The position numbers and the translations under genes were made by a program. Below are positions 52,913-61,923 of a stretch of 64,000 nucleotides of DNA, piece after piece (within the stretch, counting starts at the first letter, position 1; each line of letters begins with the position of its first letter). The notes beneath the pieces were generated by a model, which saw only the letters and a program-made list of their open reading frames with translations, did no database searches and was not told the DNA's origin. Where the stretch lies: NCBI GenBank assembly GCA_040390855.1, contig JAZJXO010000013.1, positions 18,531 to 82,530 of the forward strand, read 5' to 3'. The DNA is from Parvibaculum sp040390855. GTDB lineage: Bacteria > Pseudomonadota > Alphaproteobacteria > Parvibaculales > Parvibaculaceae.

Positions 52913-53581
52913 TTAGCGCGCTTCGGGGATAGCGAGGCGGTTGAAATCGGCTTTCGGCGCGGAGAGCGTTGCGATATAGCGCTCAACAATTTCGTTCAGT
53001 TCGGCTTCGATGTCGGCTCGCGAGCGGACAACGCCGCCATCGGCCCATTCGACAATGCAGTCACCTTCGGCAACGTCGTTCTGGCCGAGGAGAATGATGC
53101 GACCGGCGAGGCCGCGCTCCATCGCCATGCGGTCCACAACCGACTTCAGTTGTTCAACCAGATTTTCCGATACGCGCAGTACGATATGCGGCTCGCGATT
53201 GAGATGCGTCAGGCAATCGCGCAGCACGGCTTCGATTTCGGCCTGCGGGCGCGTGGCGACGAGAGCGGGCGCGAGCTTGCGCACAGCCACAAGGGCGAGC
53301 GAGGCAGCCTCGCCACGGATGACGGCGCTTTCGGCCTGAAGTGCGGCGAGCAGGCTGCCCGCATTGGCGGCGAAATGTTCCATCGCCTGCGCGACTTCGG
53401 CGTCGGATTGAGCGCGTGCTCTGGTCTCGCCCTCGATGAAGCCTGACGCATAGCCTTCGGCGCGCGCGCGTTCGATCTCTTCCTTCGAAAAGACCGACGC
53501 AGCCTTCGCGGACGATTTGGACGCGGGCTCGGAGCCGTTGTCGAAACGTGTGTCGAAGATGAATTTTACGGCCTGCTTCAT
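52913..53581 (-). CDS. fliH: Flagellar assembly protein FliH (FlbE type)
   Basis: A 222-residue protein. Its middle is an Ala/Glu-rich helix (EIERARAEGYASGFIEGETRARAQSDAEV). The C-terminal domain, VAVRKLAPALVATRPQAEIEAVLRDCL...RIILLGQNDVAEGDCIVEWADGGVVR, is the FliH/HrpE domain that regulates the FliI ATPase. Caulobacter calls the equivalent FlbE. It lies between fliG and fliN. Confidence 0.9.
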   Translation of the reverse strand: MKQAVKFIFDTRFDNGSEPASKSSAKAASVFSKEEIERARAEGYASGFIEGETRARAQSDAEVAQAMEHFAANAGSLLAALQAESAVIRGEAASLALVAVRKLAPALVATRPQAEIEAVLRDCLTHLNREPHIVLRVSENLVEQLKSVVDRMAMERGLAGRIILLGQNDVAEGDCIVEWADGGVVRSRADIEAELNEIVERYIATLSAPKADFNRLAIPEAR

Positions 53582-53633
53582 GTCAGTCTGTGCTCAGGTT
53601 ACGCGCTACGGGATCACTCGGTCTTGTCGTCGG

Positions 53634-54662
53634 TCAGTAGATCAGTTCATCTTCGTCGTTATTGGCGGAGATCATAATCTCGCCCTTCTGTGCCAGGTCT
53701 TTGGCGATGTTCACCATGGTCATCTGGGCTTCATCGACGTCTTTGAGACGCACAGGGCCCATCATCTCCATGTCTTCGCGCAAAATCTTCGCGGCGCGTT
53801 CGGACATATTGGCGAAGAAGAGGTCGCGCATCGTGTCGGACGAGCCTTTGAGCGCGATGCCGAGTTTGTTCTTGTCGATAGAGCGCAGTAGCGTCTGGAC
53901 CGAGCCGGGATCGAGTTTGGCCAGATCCTCGAAGGTGAACATCAATGCCTTGATTTTTTCGGCGCTGTCGCGTGAGCGTTCTTCGAGGGCCGCAAGGAAA
54001 CGGCCTTCGGTCTGGCGGTCGAAATTATTGAAGATTTCGGCCATCAGCTCGTGGCTATCGCGACGGTTGGTGCGTGACAGGTTCGACATGAATTCGGCGC
54101 GCAGCGTCTGCTCGACCTTGTCGAGAATATCCTTCTGCACCGTTTCCATGCGCAACATGCGGGTGACGACTTCAAGCGCGAAGTCTTCCGGCAGATAAGG
54201 CAGCACGCGGGCGGCATGGTCGGGACGAATTTTCGAGAGCACGACCGCAACCGTCTGGGGATATTCGTTCTTCAGATAGCTTGCGAGCACCTGTTCGTTC
54301 ACATTGGCGAGTTTTTCCCACATGGTCCGACCGGCAGGGCCACGGATTTCGTCCATGACCGAGTTCACGCGGTCTTCCGAAAGGAATTTCGACAGCAGAC
54401 GTTCGGTCGATTCATACGAGCCGACGAGAGCGCCAGTGCCTGACATTTTGGAGGCAAATTCGACGAGCAGCTTTTCGACAGTGCCTGCGTGAACCGTGCC
54501 GAGCGTTGACATGATCTGCGACATTTCGCGGATCTCGTCATCGTCGAACATGTCCCAGAGCGATGACGCGTCGTCTGCGCCGAGCGCGAGCATGAACACG
54601 GCGGCCTTTTGCGGGCCGGTCAGTCCTTTGTTGTCATCAACTTTTTTCGGTGCGGTTGCCAC
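53634..54662 (-). CDS. fliG: Flagellar motor switch protein FliG
   Basis: A 342-residue C-ring protein connecting the MS ring to the torque generators. Present are the N-terminal LTGPQKAAVFMLALG, the middle EHPQTVAVVLS-like NEYPQTVAVVLSKIRPDHAARVL, the charged FTFEDLAKLDPGSVQTLLRSIDKNKLGIALKG and NMSERAAKILREDMEMMGPVRLKDVDEAQ. It starts with GTG 12 bases after fliF. Confidence 0.97.
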   Translation of the reverse strand: MATAPKKVDDNKGLTGPQKAAVFMLALGADDASSLWDMFDDDEIREMSQIMSTLGTVHAGTVEKLLVEFASKMSGTGALVGSYESTERLLSKFLSEDRVNSVMDEIRGPAGRTMWEKLANVNEQVLASYLKNEYPQTVAVVLSKIRPDHAARVLPYLPEDFALEVVTRMLRMETVQKDILDKVEQTLRAEFMSNLSRTNRRDSHELMAEIFNNFDRQTEGRFLAALEERSRDSAEKIKALMFTFEDLAKLDPGSVQTLLRSIDKNKLGIALKGSSDTMRDLFFANMSERAAKILREDMEMMGPVRLKDVDEAQMTMVNIAKDLAQKGEIMISANNDEDELIY

Positions 54663-54674
54663 GGTGTCTATTCC

Positions 54675-56378
54675 TTAAACGGCTTCGTGGAGCCAGCTAC
54701 GGAGAATGGAGATGGATTCGTCAGGATGGACGGAGACGAGTTCACCGATCTTGCGAACGGACGAGCCCTTCACCTTGCCGGCGACCTGCGCGATGTCGAT
54801 CAAGCCGTCATTGTCGAATGTCTGGTTGGTCTTGCCCATGAGCGCGACGGATACAGGGTCCAATTCTCCGCCGTCGGGCGAGGGCAGGGCCATTGAACCG
54901 TCTGTATTATATTGCGGTGCGACGATTGCGCCCTGGCCGCCATGGGACGAGCCGATGGAACCGCGTGTGCCACCGTTGGAGCCGCCGCTGGCGATGCGCG
55001 AAAGAACCGGGCGGAAGACGAAGAACATGGCAATGAGAGCGAGCACGGCGAGAACCGTAAACTCACCGATGCGCATGTAATCGCTTTTCGTGAGGCCGAG
55101 GAAAGGTTCGGCCACGGGAGCCGCTTCTTCTGGTGTTATCGGCGCGGCAAATTGCAGGTTTACAACCTGAAGCTGGTCGCCGCGTGAATTGTCAAAGCCG
55201 ATGGCGGATTTGACAAGGGATTCGATCTTTGTGATTTCCTCGTCCGAGCGCGGCGCATAGACGGATTGGCCTTTGGCGTCGGGCTTGTAATTGCCGTCAA
55301 CAAGAACGGCAACTGACAGGCGTTTTACGCGACCGGGTTCCTGCACTTCGGTTTTTGTCGTGCGTGAGATTTCGTAATTCACGGTTTCTTCGTTGCGGTT
55401 GGCCTGCTGGCGCGATGTGGTGCCGTTGTCGCCGCTGGCGCCGCTCGGGTTCGGCAGATTGTTGGCCACCGAAACGCCCTGCGAGGCTTTGCCGTCTGTG
55501 TTGTCGGATTTGTCTTCAACGGTCTGTGTCGAGCGAACGACCTGACCATTGGGATCGTAAACGTCTGATGTCTGGGTGACGCGGCTATAGTCCATCTGCG
55601 CTGTCACTTCGACGCGGGCTTTGTCCACGCCGACAATGCGGCTCACAATGTCTTCGATATGCGTGCGCAGGCGCTGTTCGTAAGCGGTGCGGCGTTCGTC
55701 GATGGAGGCGGAGATCATCGACTGGTTGTCATCGCCCGCGCCGCCTGCGAGAAGGTTGCCGCGTTCATCAACAATGGAGACATGGCCCGGCGTCATGCCT
55801 TCGACGGCAGAGGCCACGAGCTGCTGTATGGCTTTCACCTGCGTCGAGGAGAGAGTGCCGCTGACCTTGAGCACGATCGAGGCTGTGGGCTCGCGTTTGT
55901 CGCGTGAAAAGAGTTCGCGTTCGGGCAGCACGAGATGGACGCGCACACCTTTGATGCCATCAATGGCGGCGATGGTGCGCGACAATTCGCCTTCAAGCGC
56001 GCGCAGATGATTGATGTTCTGGAGGAAGTTTGTTGTGCCAAGCGCGTCGGCATTATCGAAAATTTCGTAACCGACAGTGCCACCTGCGGGCAGGCCTTTG
56101 GCCGCAAGTTCCATGCGCAGTTTCAGCACTTTGTCTTCGGGCACGTAAATGGTGGTGCCGTCGCCTCTGAGGTCATAGGCGATCTTCATGCCGTCAAGCG
56201 CTTCGGTCATCTTCATCGCATCGTCGGGCGCGACATCGGCAAAAAGCAGCGCCATCGGCGTTTCCGACATGCGCATCGCCATATAGCCGAAGGCACCCAG
56301 AAGCACTGCTGCGACCAGACCGAGTGTTGCGAGCCTTGTCGGGCCCAGCGCCTTTAATTGGTTCGTAAAACCGCCCAC
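54675..56378 (-). CDS. fliF: Flagellar MS-ring protein FliF
   Basis: A 567-residue double-pass inner-membrane protein that nucleates the flagellum. Transmembrane helices lie near residues 14-34 and 440-460 (FTVLALIAMFFVFRPVLSRIA). The ring-building segments contain YDLRGDGTTIYVPEDKVLKLRMELAAKGLP and LEGELSRTIAAIDGIKGVRVHLVLPERELFSR. The C-terminus binds FliG. The start is GTG 56378. It is first in its operon; a palindromic operator-like site lies 185 bases upstream. Confidence 0.97.
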   Translation of the reverse strand: MGGFTNQLKALGPTRLATLGLVAAVLLGAFGYMAMRMSETPMALLFADVAPDDAMKMTEALDGMKIAYDLRGDGTTIYVPEDKVLKLRMELAAKGLPAGGTVGYEIFDNADALGTTNFLQNINHLRALEGELSRTIAAIDGIKGVRVHLVLPERELFSRDKREPTASIVLKVSGTLSSTQVKAIQQLVASAVEGMTPGHVSIVDERGNLLAGGAGDDNQSMISASIDERRTAYEQRLRTHIEDIVSRIVGVDKARVEVTAQMDYSRVTQTSDVYDPNGQVVRSTQTVEDKSDNTDGKASQGVSVANNLPNPSGASGDNGTTSRQQANRNEETVNYEISRTTKTEVQEPGRVKRLSVAVLVDGNYKPDAKGQSVYAPRSDEEITKIESLVKSAIGFDNSRGDQLQVVNLQFAAPITPEEAAPVAEPFLGLTKSDYMRIGEFTVLAVLALIAMFFVFRPVLSRIASGGSNGGTRGSIGSSHGGQGAIVAPQYNTDGSMALPSPDGGELDPVSVALMGKTNQTFDNDGLIDIAQVAGKVKGSSVRKIGELVSVHPDESISILRSWLHEAV

Positions 56379-56562
56379 GTTCCCACCTCAAGTGTCACCA
56401 CGCCGAGCGATCATCCGTTCCTTGGATAGTCGTCAGTGCAAGACACCAGGTCGTCGACAATTTCTTTGCCTTCGGAGGTCCGCTCATTTGCCCAAGCGAA
56501 CCCGGTTCCTGTGCCGGTAGGAAATAATTACCGCTTTAGCCTAAATAGAATCTTAACGCGGT

Positions 56563-56577
56563 CGGCAATAATTGCCG
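56563..56577. promoter_or_regulatory. Perfect 15-base palindrome upstream of fliF
   Basis: CGGCAAT (56563-56569), A, ATTGCCG (56571-56577). It lies in the 307-base interval between sciP and fliF (56379-56685), which holds no gene and must contain the fliF promoter. The CGGCAA wording resembles what I recall of FlbD (ftr) sites in Caulobacter, but this is uncertain. No convincing sigma-54 promoter was found beside it. Confidence 0.45.
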
Positions 56578-56621
56578 ATCAGGGGTTGTCATCGGTATAC
56601 AGTTTGGGAACAAAGCAAGAA

Positions 56622-56651
56622 AACGCCGGTGAAGTTGCCTTCACCGGCGTT
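56622..56651 (-). terminator. Terminator after sciP (minus strand)
   Basis: AACGCCGGTGAA (56622-56633) pairs exactly with TTCACCGGCGTT (56640-56651). On the minus strand it follows the sciP stop by about 35 bases and is succeeded by TTTCTTGCTTTG, so it ends sciP and separates it from fliF. Confidence 0.8.
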
Positions 56652-56685
56652 GCAGGTCAGTAAGTACGCAGATACAGGGTCTATC

Positions 56686-56961
56686 TCACTGCCTGTATTG
56701 CTGAACGCGGGTTGCGCGCAATCCGGCGAGGCCGTGACGCTCGATGGAGCGCTGCCAGCTCAAAAATTCTTCAACCGTCAGCGTGTAACGACGGCAGGCG
56801 TCGTCCAGACTGATCAAGCCGCCGCGAACAGCCGCGACGACTTCGGCTTTCCGGCGGATAACCCACCGTTTTGTGTTCGGCGGGGGCAGGTCAGCCACAG
56901 TGAGCGGACTCCCGTCGGGGCCGATCACGTAGTTGATTTTGATGTGGTGCTGCTCACTCAT
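56686..56961 (-). CDS. sciP: CtrA inhibitor SciP (DUF1153 family)
   Basis: A 91-residue helix-turn-helix protein with the SciP core: YVIGPDGSPLTVADLPPPN, KRWVIRRKAEVVAAVRGGLI and HGLAGLRATRVQQYR. In Caulobacter SciP binds CtrA at promoters and blocks transcription in the swarmer phase. It is placed between flgD and fliF, followed by its own terminator. Together with ChpT and CtrA it puts three parts of one regulatory circuit within 14 kb. Confidence 0.93.
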   Translation of the reverse strand: MSEQHHIKINYVIGPDGSPLTVADLPPPNTKRWVIRRKAEVVAAVRGGLISLDDACRRYTLTVEEFLSWQRSIERHGLAGLRATRVQQYRQ

Positions 56962-57106
56962 CGAACAGATTCTCCGTACTCGTTGCTGAATTGGACCTTA
57001 CAGCCCGGGCACTTAAAAAACGTATAAACGGCTCGGTAAAATTTGATCCAATTCAATGACTTATCCGTTCCATCGCGGGACGCGACAAAAGGCTTGTTCT
57101 CTGGTC

Positions 57107-57805
57107 TCAACTGTCGCTGGCGGGTGTCTTCACGTCGGTGACGCTGGTGACGTCGGAATATTTGATCTGCGCGCCGTTGACGGTGATGATCGGGTTCGAC
57201 GTCGTGATGTCGACAGCCGTTACAATGCCTGTGGTGCGGATATAGGAGGGAACTGCCAGACCGGCGGGGTCATTGGCTTTGACCTGCAGGAAATAGCTGC
57301 CGTCATCCAACTGCTTGCCGTTTGCGTCCTTGCCGTCCCACTGGAAGTCCTGAACACCCTTGGTGCCTGCGATCTTCTTTGAGAAAACCGTCGCGCCGTT
57401 TTTGTCGAGTACTGAAACGGTGGTGTTCGGGGCATCCTTGTCGAGTTCGATCTTCCAGTCGGCCTTGCCGTCCTTCAGAGTTGAACCGTTGCTGTAGCTT
57501 TCGACCTGCTTGCCGATCAGTCCGACGGCGGTGTTGGCCGCCTGGAAGATATTGGCGCTCAGAAGGCTTTCAAGATTTTTGTTCGTCTGGATCTGCTGTT
57601 CGACGCTGGAATACTGAACGAGCTGCTGCGTGAACTCGGCGGACTTCATCGGGTCCGTAGGATCCTGATTCTTGAGCTGCGTCGTCAGCAGTGTCAGGAA
57701 CATCGAATAGTTGCCTGACAGTTTGGACGAGGCAACGTCGGCGGCAGACTGGACTGCTGCCTGGGACTGGGCCGCTTGGGCGGCTGCTACGCTATCAACG
57801 CTCAT
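57107..57805 (-). CDS. flgD: Flagellar hook assembly scaffold FlgD
   Basis: A 232-residue hook-cap protein. The conserved N-terminal segment is NYSMFLTLLTTQLKNQDPTDPMKSAEFTQQLVQYSSVEQQIQTN, followed by a Tudor/fibronectin-type C-terminal part (FQWDGKDANGKQLDDGSYFLQVKA). It is secreted by the flagellar export system. I start at ATG 57805, preceded by AAGGAA; the frame opens at 57847. It is immediately downstream of fliK. Confidence 0.95.
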   Translation of the reverse strand: MSVDSVAAAQAAQSQAAVQSAADVASSKLSGNYSMFLTLLTTQLKNQDPTDPMKSAEFTQQLVQYSSVEQQIQTNKNLESLLSANIFQAANTAVGLIGKQVESYSNGSTLKDGKADWKIELDKDAPNTTVSVLDKNGATVFSKKIAGTKGVQDFQWDGKDANGKQLDDGSYFLQVKANDPAGLAVPSYIRTTGIVTAVDITTSNPIITVNGAQIKYSDVTSVTDVKTPASDS

Positions 57806-57821
57806 GTCTTGTTCCTTTCGC

Positions 57822-59315
57822 TCAGATGCGAATATCAACGCCGCCATTGGCGGAGAGGTTGACGTTGTAGACGGGGCTCATCCCGATTTCGTCGGGCTGG
57901 GTGTCGGCTTTGCTGACACTCCCATTGCCGGAAAGATTGCTGGTGAAGTCCTGCGCGTCGTTGCCCGCATTGTCGTCACGCAGTGAGAAGTTGAGGCTGT
58001 CCGAATTGGCCTGAAGACCTGCATCGTTCAGTGCCTGCTGCAAGGACGAGGCGTCGCGGCGCAGAAGGTCCAGTGTCTCGGGACGTTCGACAATCAGATG
58101 CGCGGCCACTTTGCCGTCTTTCTTCACTTCCATGCGCACGTCGATGCGGCCCATTTCAGCCGGATCAAGGCGAATGTCGAAACGGTTGACGCCCTTTTGC
58201 AGATTGCGTGCGACTTGCAGCGCAATCGCCATGGCGGGCACCTGTGTCGGTGTAGTCTGGCCGGGCAAGGTGCCGATGCGCACGGTCGCCGTGTTGTTCG
58301 TCTGGGTCGACGTCGTGGAGACATTCTGCAGATCGCTTAAGGATGCCGGTGCGCTGCTGCTAGTCGATGAGACGGATGTGACCTCGCTGCCGGCGGCGGC
58401 TGCCAGGGCTTTGGCAAAGCTCTGTGCCGGCTTCTCGGCGGCGGCGTTCTGCGTCTGGGCTGGCGTGTTGGCCTGTTGCGCGGCACCGGCTTTGGCGTCG
58501 GTCTTGTTGTCGGAGGACTTCGCCGCGGCCTCGTTGCCGGAGGCGTCGGCGGATTTGATCGTGAGACCGGCTTCGGGATCGGTATTCGTTGTCTCTGCCT
58601 TGGGCGCTTCGGCAACCGGCGCATTATTGGCGGCGGCAACCAGCGGCGTCAGACTCGCGGGCACTGGCGCTGTCGTGGTTTTCTGTTCAGCCTTCGGGAC
58701 TTTGGTGTCGCTTTTGCGTGTTTCCGTCTGGTGGCCGGTCGGCACTGTGCTGTGGGCGGCAAGCTCTCCAGCTTTTGGGTCGGCTTCGGCCGCCTGTTCA
58801 TCGCCCTTGTCAGCCTTCGGGTCGGTTGCTTCGGGTTTAGCGGTCGCAAGCGCCGCGTCCTTGTCGTCTGCGGCTTTCGGCGTTGCGGCAAGCTCGACCG
58901 GCGCGGCGACAACGGCGACAGCTTCCGTTTCGGCGGGTTTTTCAGTTGTTTCGGGCTTCACACCGGTCTTGGCGTCATCGCTTTTGGCAGTGGCGTTCAC
59001 GAGCGCCGACAAGGTGTCGTCCGTGTCAGCCGTCGTGCTTTTCGCGTCGGTTGTCTGCGTGGTATCGCCGTCCGTTACCTTATCGTCCGAACGCTTGGCG
59101 CGAGCGTCGGCGGCGCGGTCACGTTCGCGGCGGTCGGCACGGCGGTCGTGGTCGCGGCGGTCGGCGGCTTCCGTGTCGCGGGGCTGGTTGTCGTCCAGAT
59201 GGCGCTCAAAGCGTTCCTGATCCCGTGCCGCATCCGCCTTTTGCGGGGCAGCGGCCAGCATGGCAGCCGCGTTCGGCTGGCTGGTACGGAAGTTCACAGG
59301 GTTCTGCAGGCCCAT
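57822..59315 (-). CDS. fliK: Flagellar hook-length control protein FliK
   Basis: A 497-residue protein. The first 350 residues are low-complexity, rich in Ala, Thr, Lys and Asp, including an unusual RRDHDRRADRRERDR-type charged run near residues 50-75. The C-terminal FliK domain is ALQVARNLQKGVNRFDIRLDPAEMGRIDVRMEVKKDGKVAAHLIVE followed by RRDASSLQQALNDAGLQ. It is the molecular ruler setting hook length. It leads flgD on the minus strand and is divergent from mnmA. Confidence 0.92.
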   Translation of the reverse strand: MGLQNPVNFRTSQPNAAAMLAAAPQKADAARDQERFERHLDDNQPRDTEAADRRDHDRRADRRERDRAADARAKRSDDKVTDGDTTQTTDAKSTTADTDDTLSALVNATAKSDDAKTGVKPETTEKPAETEAVAVVAAPVELAATPKAADDKDAALATAKPEATDPKADKGDEQAAEADPKAGELAAHSTVPTGHQTETRKSDTKVPKAEQKTTTAPVPASLTPLVAAANNAPVAEAPKAETTNTDPEAGLTIKSADASGNEAAAKSSDNKTDAKAGAAQQANTPAQTQNAAAEKPAQSFAKALAAAAGSEVTSVSSTSSSAPASLSDLQNVSTTSTQTNNTATVRIGTLPGQTTPTQVPAMAIALQVARNLQKGVNRFDIRLDPAEMGRIDVRMEVKKDGKVAAHLIVERPETLDLLRRDASSLQQALNDAGLQANSDSLNFSLRDDNAGNDAQDFTSNLSGNGSVSKADTQPDEIGMSPVYNVNLSANGGVDIRI

Positions 59316-59551
59316 AGCGTCTCACCTTAGTCATACAATACGGGCCTCCAGACATGGCTGGCCCTTGGGGTCGCAGTAAAGAGAGCAAGAGCCGGGCCAG
59401 CCGCAGCTTGAAAAAAATGCATCTAAAATCAAAGGCTTGCCTATTGACGTCCCGCCCCCCTGTGACGATATTCCTGCCGTTGTGGCATTTTTTGCCGGGC
59501 CAAGATGTGCTCTATTGCCCAGACCTTACCCTTCGGACCGATGACAGACCC

Positions 59552-60757
59552 ATGCGCGCGCCTTTCGATGAAAAGACCGGCCTGAACAGTCTCGATCTCC
59601 CCGGACGTCCGGAGGAGACGCGGATTGTTGTCGCCATGTCGGGCGGCGTGGATAGTTCGGTTACCGCGGCGCTTCTGAAGGAACAGGGGTATGATGTCGT
59701 CGGCGTGACGATGCAGCTCTATGACCACGGCGTCGCCGTCCAGAAGAAAGGGGCTTGCTGCGCCGGTCAGGACATTCAGGATGCGCGTTCGGTTTCGGCC
59801 CGAATCGGCATCCCGCATTACGTGCTCGACTATGAGGCGCGCTTCCGCGCCGCTGTCATGGAAGACTTTGCCGAGAGTTATGTTGCCGGTGAAACGCCGA
59901 TCCCTTGCGTGCGTTGCAATGAGCGCGTGAAGTTCCGCGATCTGCTCGACATGGCGCGTGATCTGGGCGCGGCAGCACTCGCCACCGGTCACTACATTGC
60001 GAGCCGTGCAGGCAGCAACGGTCATCGCCAGTTGTACCGTCCGCATGATGCAGACCGCGACCAGAGCTATTTCCTTTTCACGACGACGCAGGCGCAGCTT
60101 GATTATCTGCGCTTTCCGCTCGGCGAATATACCAAGCAGGAAACACGCGCGATGGCGACGCGTATGGGCCTCGCTGTGGCCGACAAGCCGGACAGTCAGG
60201 ACATCTGCTTTGTGCCGACAGGCAAATACACCAACGTCATTGATCGTTTGCGTCCGGGATCCGGTGCGGAAGGCGAGATCGTGCATCTCGATGGCCGCGT
60301 GCTCGGTCGCCATAAGGGCATCATTCATTACACAATCGGTCAGCGTCGTGGCCTTGGCCTCGGTGCGAACGAGCCTGACGCGCAGCCGCTCTTCGTTGTG
60401 AAGCTCGACGCAGGCGCCAGGCGCGTGATCGTCGGGCCGAAATCAGCGCTGGTGACGCGTCGTCTCACGTTGAAGGATGTGAACTGGCTCGGTGACGTGC
60501 CGGTTGCAACGCTCACCGATGGTTATGATCTTCAGGTGCGCATCCGCTCGACCGCTGCGCCTGCGCGCGCACGCCTCGTTTACAGTGACGGCGTCGAGGT
60601 GGAACTCAGCGCCGGTGAAGAGGGCGTCGCCTCCGGTCAGGCTTGCGTCTTCTACGATCTTGGCGGAACGCGCGTTCTCGGCGGCGGCTTCATCGCCAAA
60701 GCACATCTTGATGAGACGGGCTCCGCCTTTGCGGTTGCGCCGGGGGCCGTCGCCTGA
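59552..60757 (+). CDS. mnmA: tRNA-specific 2-thiouridylase MnmA
   Basis: A 401-residue PP-loop ATPase making s2U34 in tRNA-Glu, -Gln and -Lys. The P-loop MSGGVDSS is at residues 29-36. The first catalytic cysteine is in TPIPCVRCNERVKF, the second in KPDSQDICFVPTGKY, and the domain ends in a beta barrel (AKAHLDETGS). I take ATG 59552; upstream in-frame codons to 59354 have no family support. The tRNA-Glu at 41 kb is one of its substrates by family knowledge. Confidence 0.95.
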   Translation: MRAPFDEKTGLNSLDLPGRPEETRIVVAMSGGVDSSVTAALLKEQGYDVVGVTMQLYDHGVAVQKKGACCAGQDIQDARSVSARIGIPHYVLDYEARFRAAVMEDFAESYVAGETPIPCVRCNERVKFRDLLDMARDLGAAALATGHYIASRAGSNGHRQLYRPHDADRDQSYFLFTTTQAQLDYLRFPLGEYTKQETRAMATRMGLAVADKPDSQDICFVPTGKYTNVIDRLRPGSGAEGEIVHLDGRVLGRHKGIIHYTIGQRRGLGLGANEPDAQPLFVVKLDAGARRVIVGPKSALVTRRLTLKDVNWLGDVPVATLTDGYDLQVRIRSTAAPARARLVYSDGVEVELSAGEEGVASGQACVFYDLGGTRVLGGGFIAKAHLDETGSAFAVAPGAVA

Positions 60758-60937
60758 TTTATGGTTCGTTCGCGGCGAGCTTGCCCAATTATCCACAATG
60801 ATGCCCAAGATATTTGCCGGTACGCCTTATTTCGCTCCGACAATCTGTATAATGTGCCTTTGCGAGATAAATCGCTTGCGGGAGGGGTGGTGCTCCCCCA
60901 GATTACTAACGGGTTGATTTCAGGTGGAGAGAACGAG

Positions 60938-61615
60938 TTGACGGGTTTAGCGCGCATTGACGAACAGTCAGTCCTCAAGGCTTATGCTCGCTGGGCGCCG
61001 GTTTATGACTGGTCCTTCGGTGCTATATCGGCCTTTGGTCGCAAGAAGGCGATTGACGTCATCAATCAGCGCACGGGCAAGCTCCTTGAAGTGGGTGTTG
61101 GCACCGGCGTCGCCCTGCCGTGCTATGCGCCTCATCTTGAGATCACCGGCATTGATTTTTCGCCCGACATGCTGCGCAAGGCGCGTGAGCGCAAGCGCAC
61201 GAAGAAATTGCGCAACGTCACCGCTCTTTATGAAATGGACGCGTCTGAACTGCGTTTCGATGACGGGTCGTTCGACACGATCGTCGCCATGTATGTGATG
61301 ACCGTTGTGCCCGACGCCAACAAAGTGCTGCGCGAGCTGGAACGTGTCTGCGCTCCGGGCGGCGAAGTCATCATCGTCAATCATTTCGCGCAGGATCACG
61401 GGGTGCGCGGTTGGGTCGAGCGCTGGATGGCTCCGGCCGCCCGCGCGCTCGGCTGGCATCCTGATTTCCGCATCGAGACCATCACGGAAATGACGACGCT
61501 CGAACTCGTCGAGACACGCGATGTGCAGCCGATGAAGCTTTTTACCATGCTGCGATTCCGCAAAGCCGAAGACGGCAGCAAAGCGGCCATTCCGGCGGTC
61601 AAATCTCCCGCCTGA
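60938..61615 (+). CDS. pmtA: PmtA-type phospholipid N-methyltransferase
   Basis: A 225-residue SAM-dependent methyltransferase. It starts with VLKAYARWAPVYDWSFG, typical of Rhizobiales PmtA. The SAM motif LLEVGVGTGVALP follows, then TGIDFSPDML and DGSFDTIVAMYVMTVVPD. PmtA methylates phosphatidylethanolamine towards phosphatidylcholine. The start is a TTG with GGTGGAGA seven bases upstream; the frame is open to 60761 without homology. A ubiquinone/menaquinone methyltransferase-like role is the alternative. Confidence 0.75.
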   Translation: MTGLARIDEQSVLKAYARWAPVYDWSFGAISAFGRKKAIDVINQRTGKLLEVGVGTGVALPCYAPHLEITGIDFSPDMLRKARERKRTKKLRNVTALYEMDASELRFDDGSFDTIVAMYVMTVVPDANKVLRELERVCAPGGEVIIVNHFAQDHGVRGWVERWMAPAARALGWHPDFRIETITEMTTLELVETRDVQPMKLFTMLRFRKAEDGSKAAIPAVKSPA

Positions 61616-61636
61616 GTCCGAAAAGCCAGTCTTTCT

Positions 61637-61657
61637 GACTGCAAAGCCAGTCTTTTT
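61637..61657 (+). terminator. Terminator after pmtA
   Basis: GACTGC, loop AAA, GC-CAGTC, then TTTTT, about 22 bases after the stop codon. AAAGCCAGTCTTT is duplicated just upstream (from 61622). Confidence 0.7.
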
Positions 61658-61754
61658 GTCCCATCAGCCGTCCGCGCCTTGACAGGCTTCGGACCTGACC
61701 TTTATATCCCCACTCGCTTCCGGTGCCGAGGGCTTTTGCCCCCGTCACCCTTGG

Positions 61755-61831
61755 GGCGGAGTAGCTCAGTTGGTTAGAGCAGCGGAATCATAATCCGCGT
61801 GTCGGCGGTTCGAATCCGTCCTCCGCTACCA
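61755..61831 (+). tRNA. tRNA-Met (anticodon CAT)
   Basis: Acceptor GGCGGAG pairs with CTCCGCT, the D-arm has GCTCAGTTGGTTAGAGC, the anticodon stem GCGGA/TCCGC holds loop ATCATAA (anticodon CAT), the T-arm has GGTTCGAATCC, and CCA is encoded. It resembles elongator tRNA-Met of Hyphomicrobiales; the initiator lacks these features. The alternative, tRNA-Ile with lysidine, is less likely but shares the CAT anticodon. The DNA to its right has an accessory character. Confidence 0.9.
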
Positions 61832-61923
61832 ATAAAATAAATCACTTAGATGGTTTTCTGAAAATCTTAGGCTCCTCATAGGCTCTCATTTGGGAGTTAG
61901 GGGATGTTGCAGCCTCTCGCGTG

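Noticed and set aside
56379..56685. Sigma-54 promoter before fliF
   Set aside because: Several GG/GC pairs were inspected on the minus strand; none has both the TGGCAC-like and TTGC-like parts at the right spacing.
59354..59551. N-terminal extension of MnmA
   Set aside because: Family homology begins after 59552 and the extension has low-complexity wording and no ribosome site advantage.
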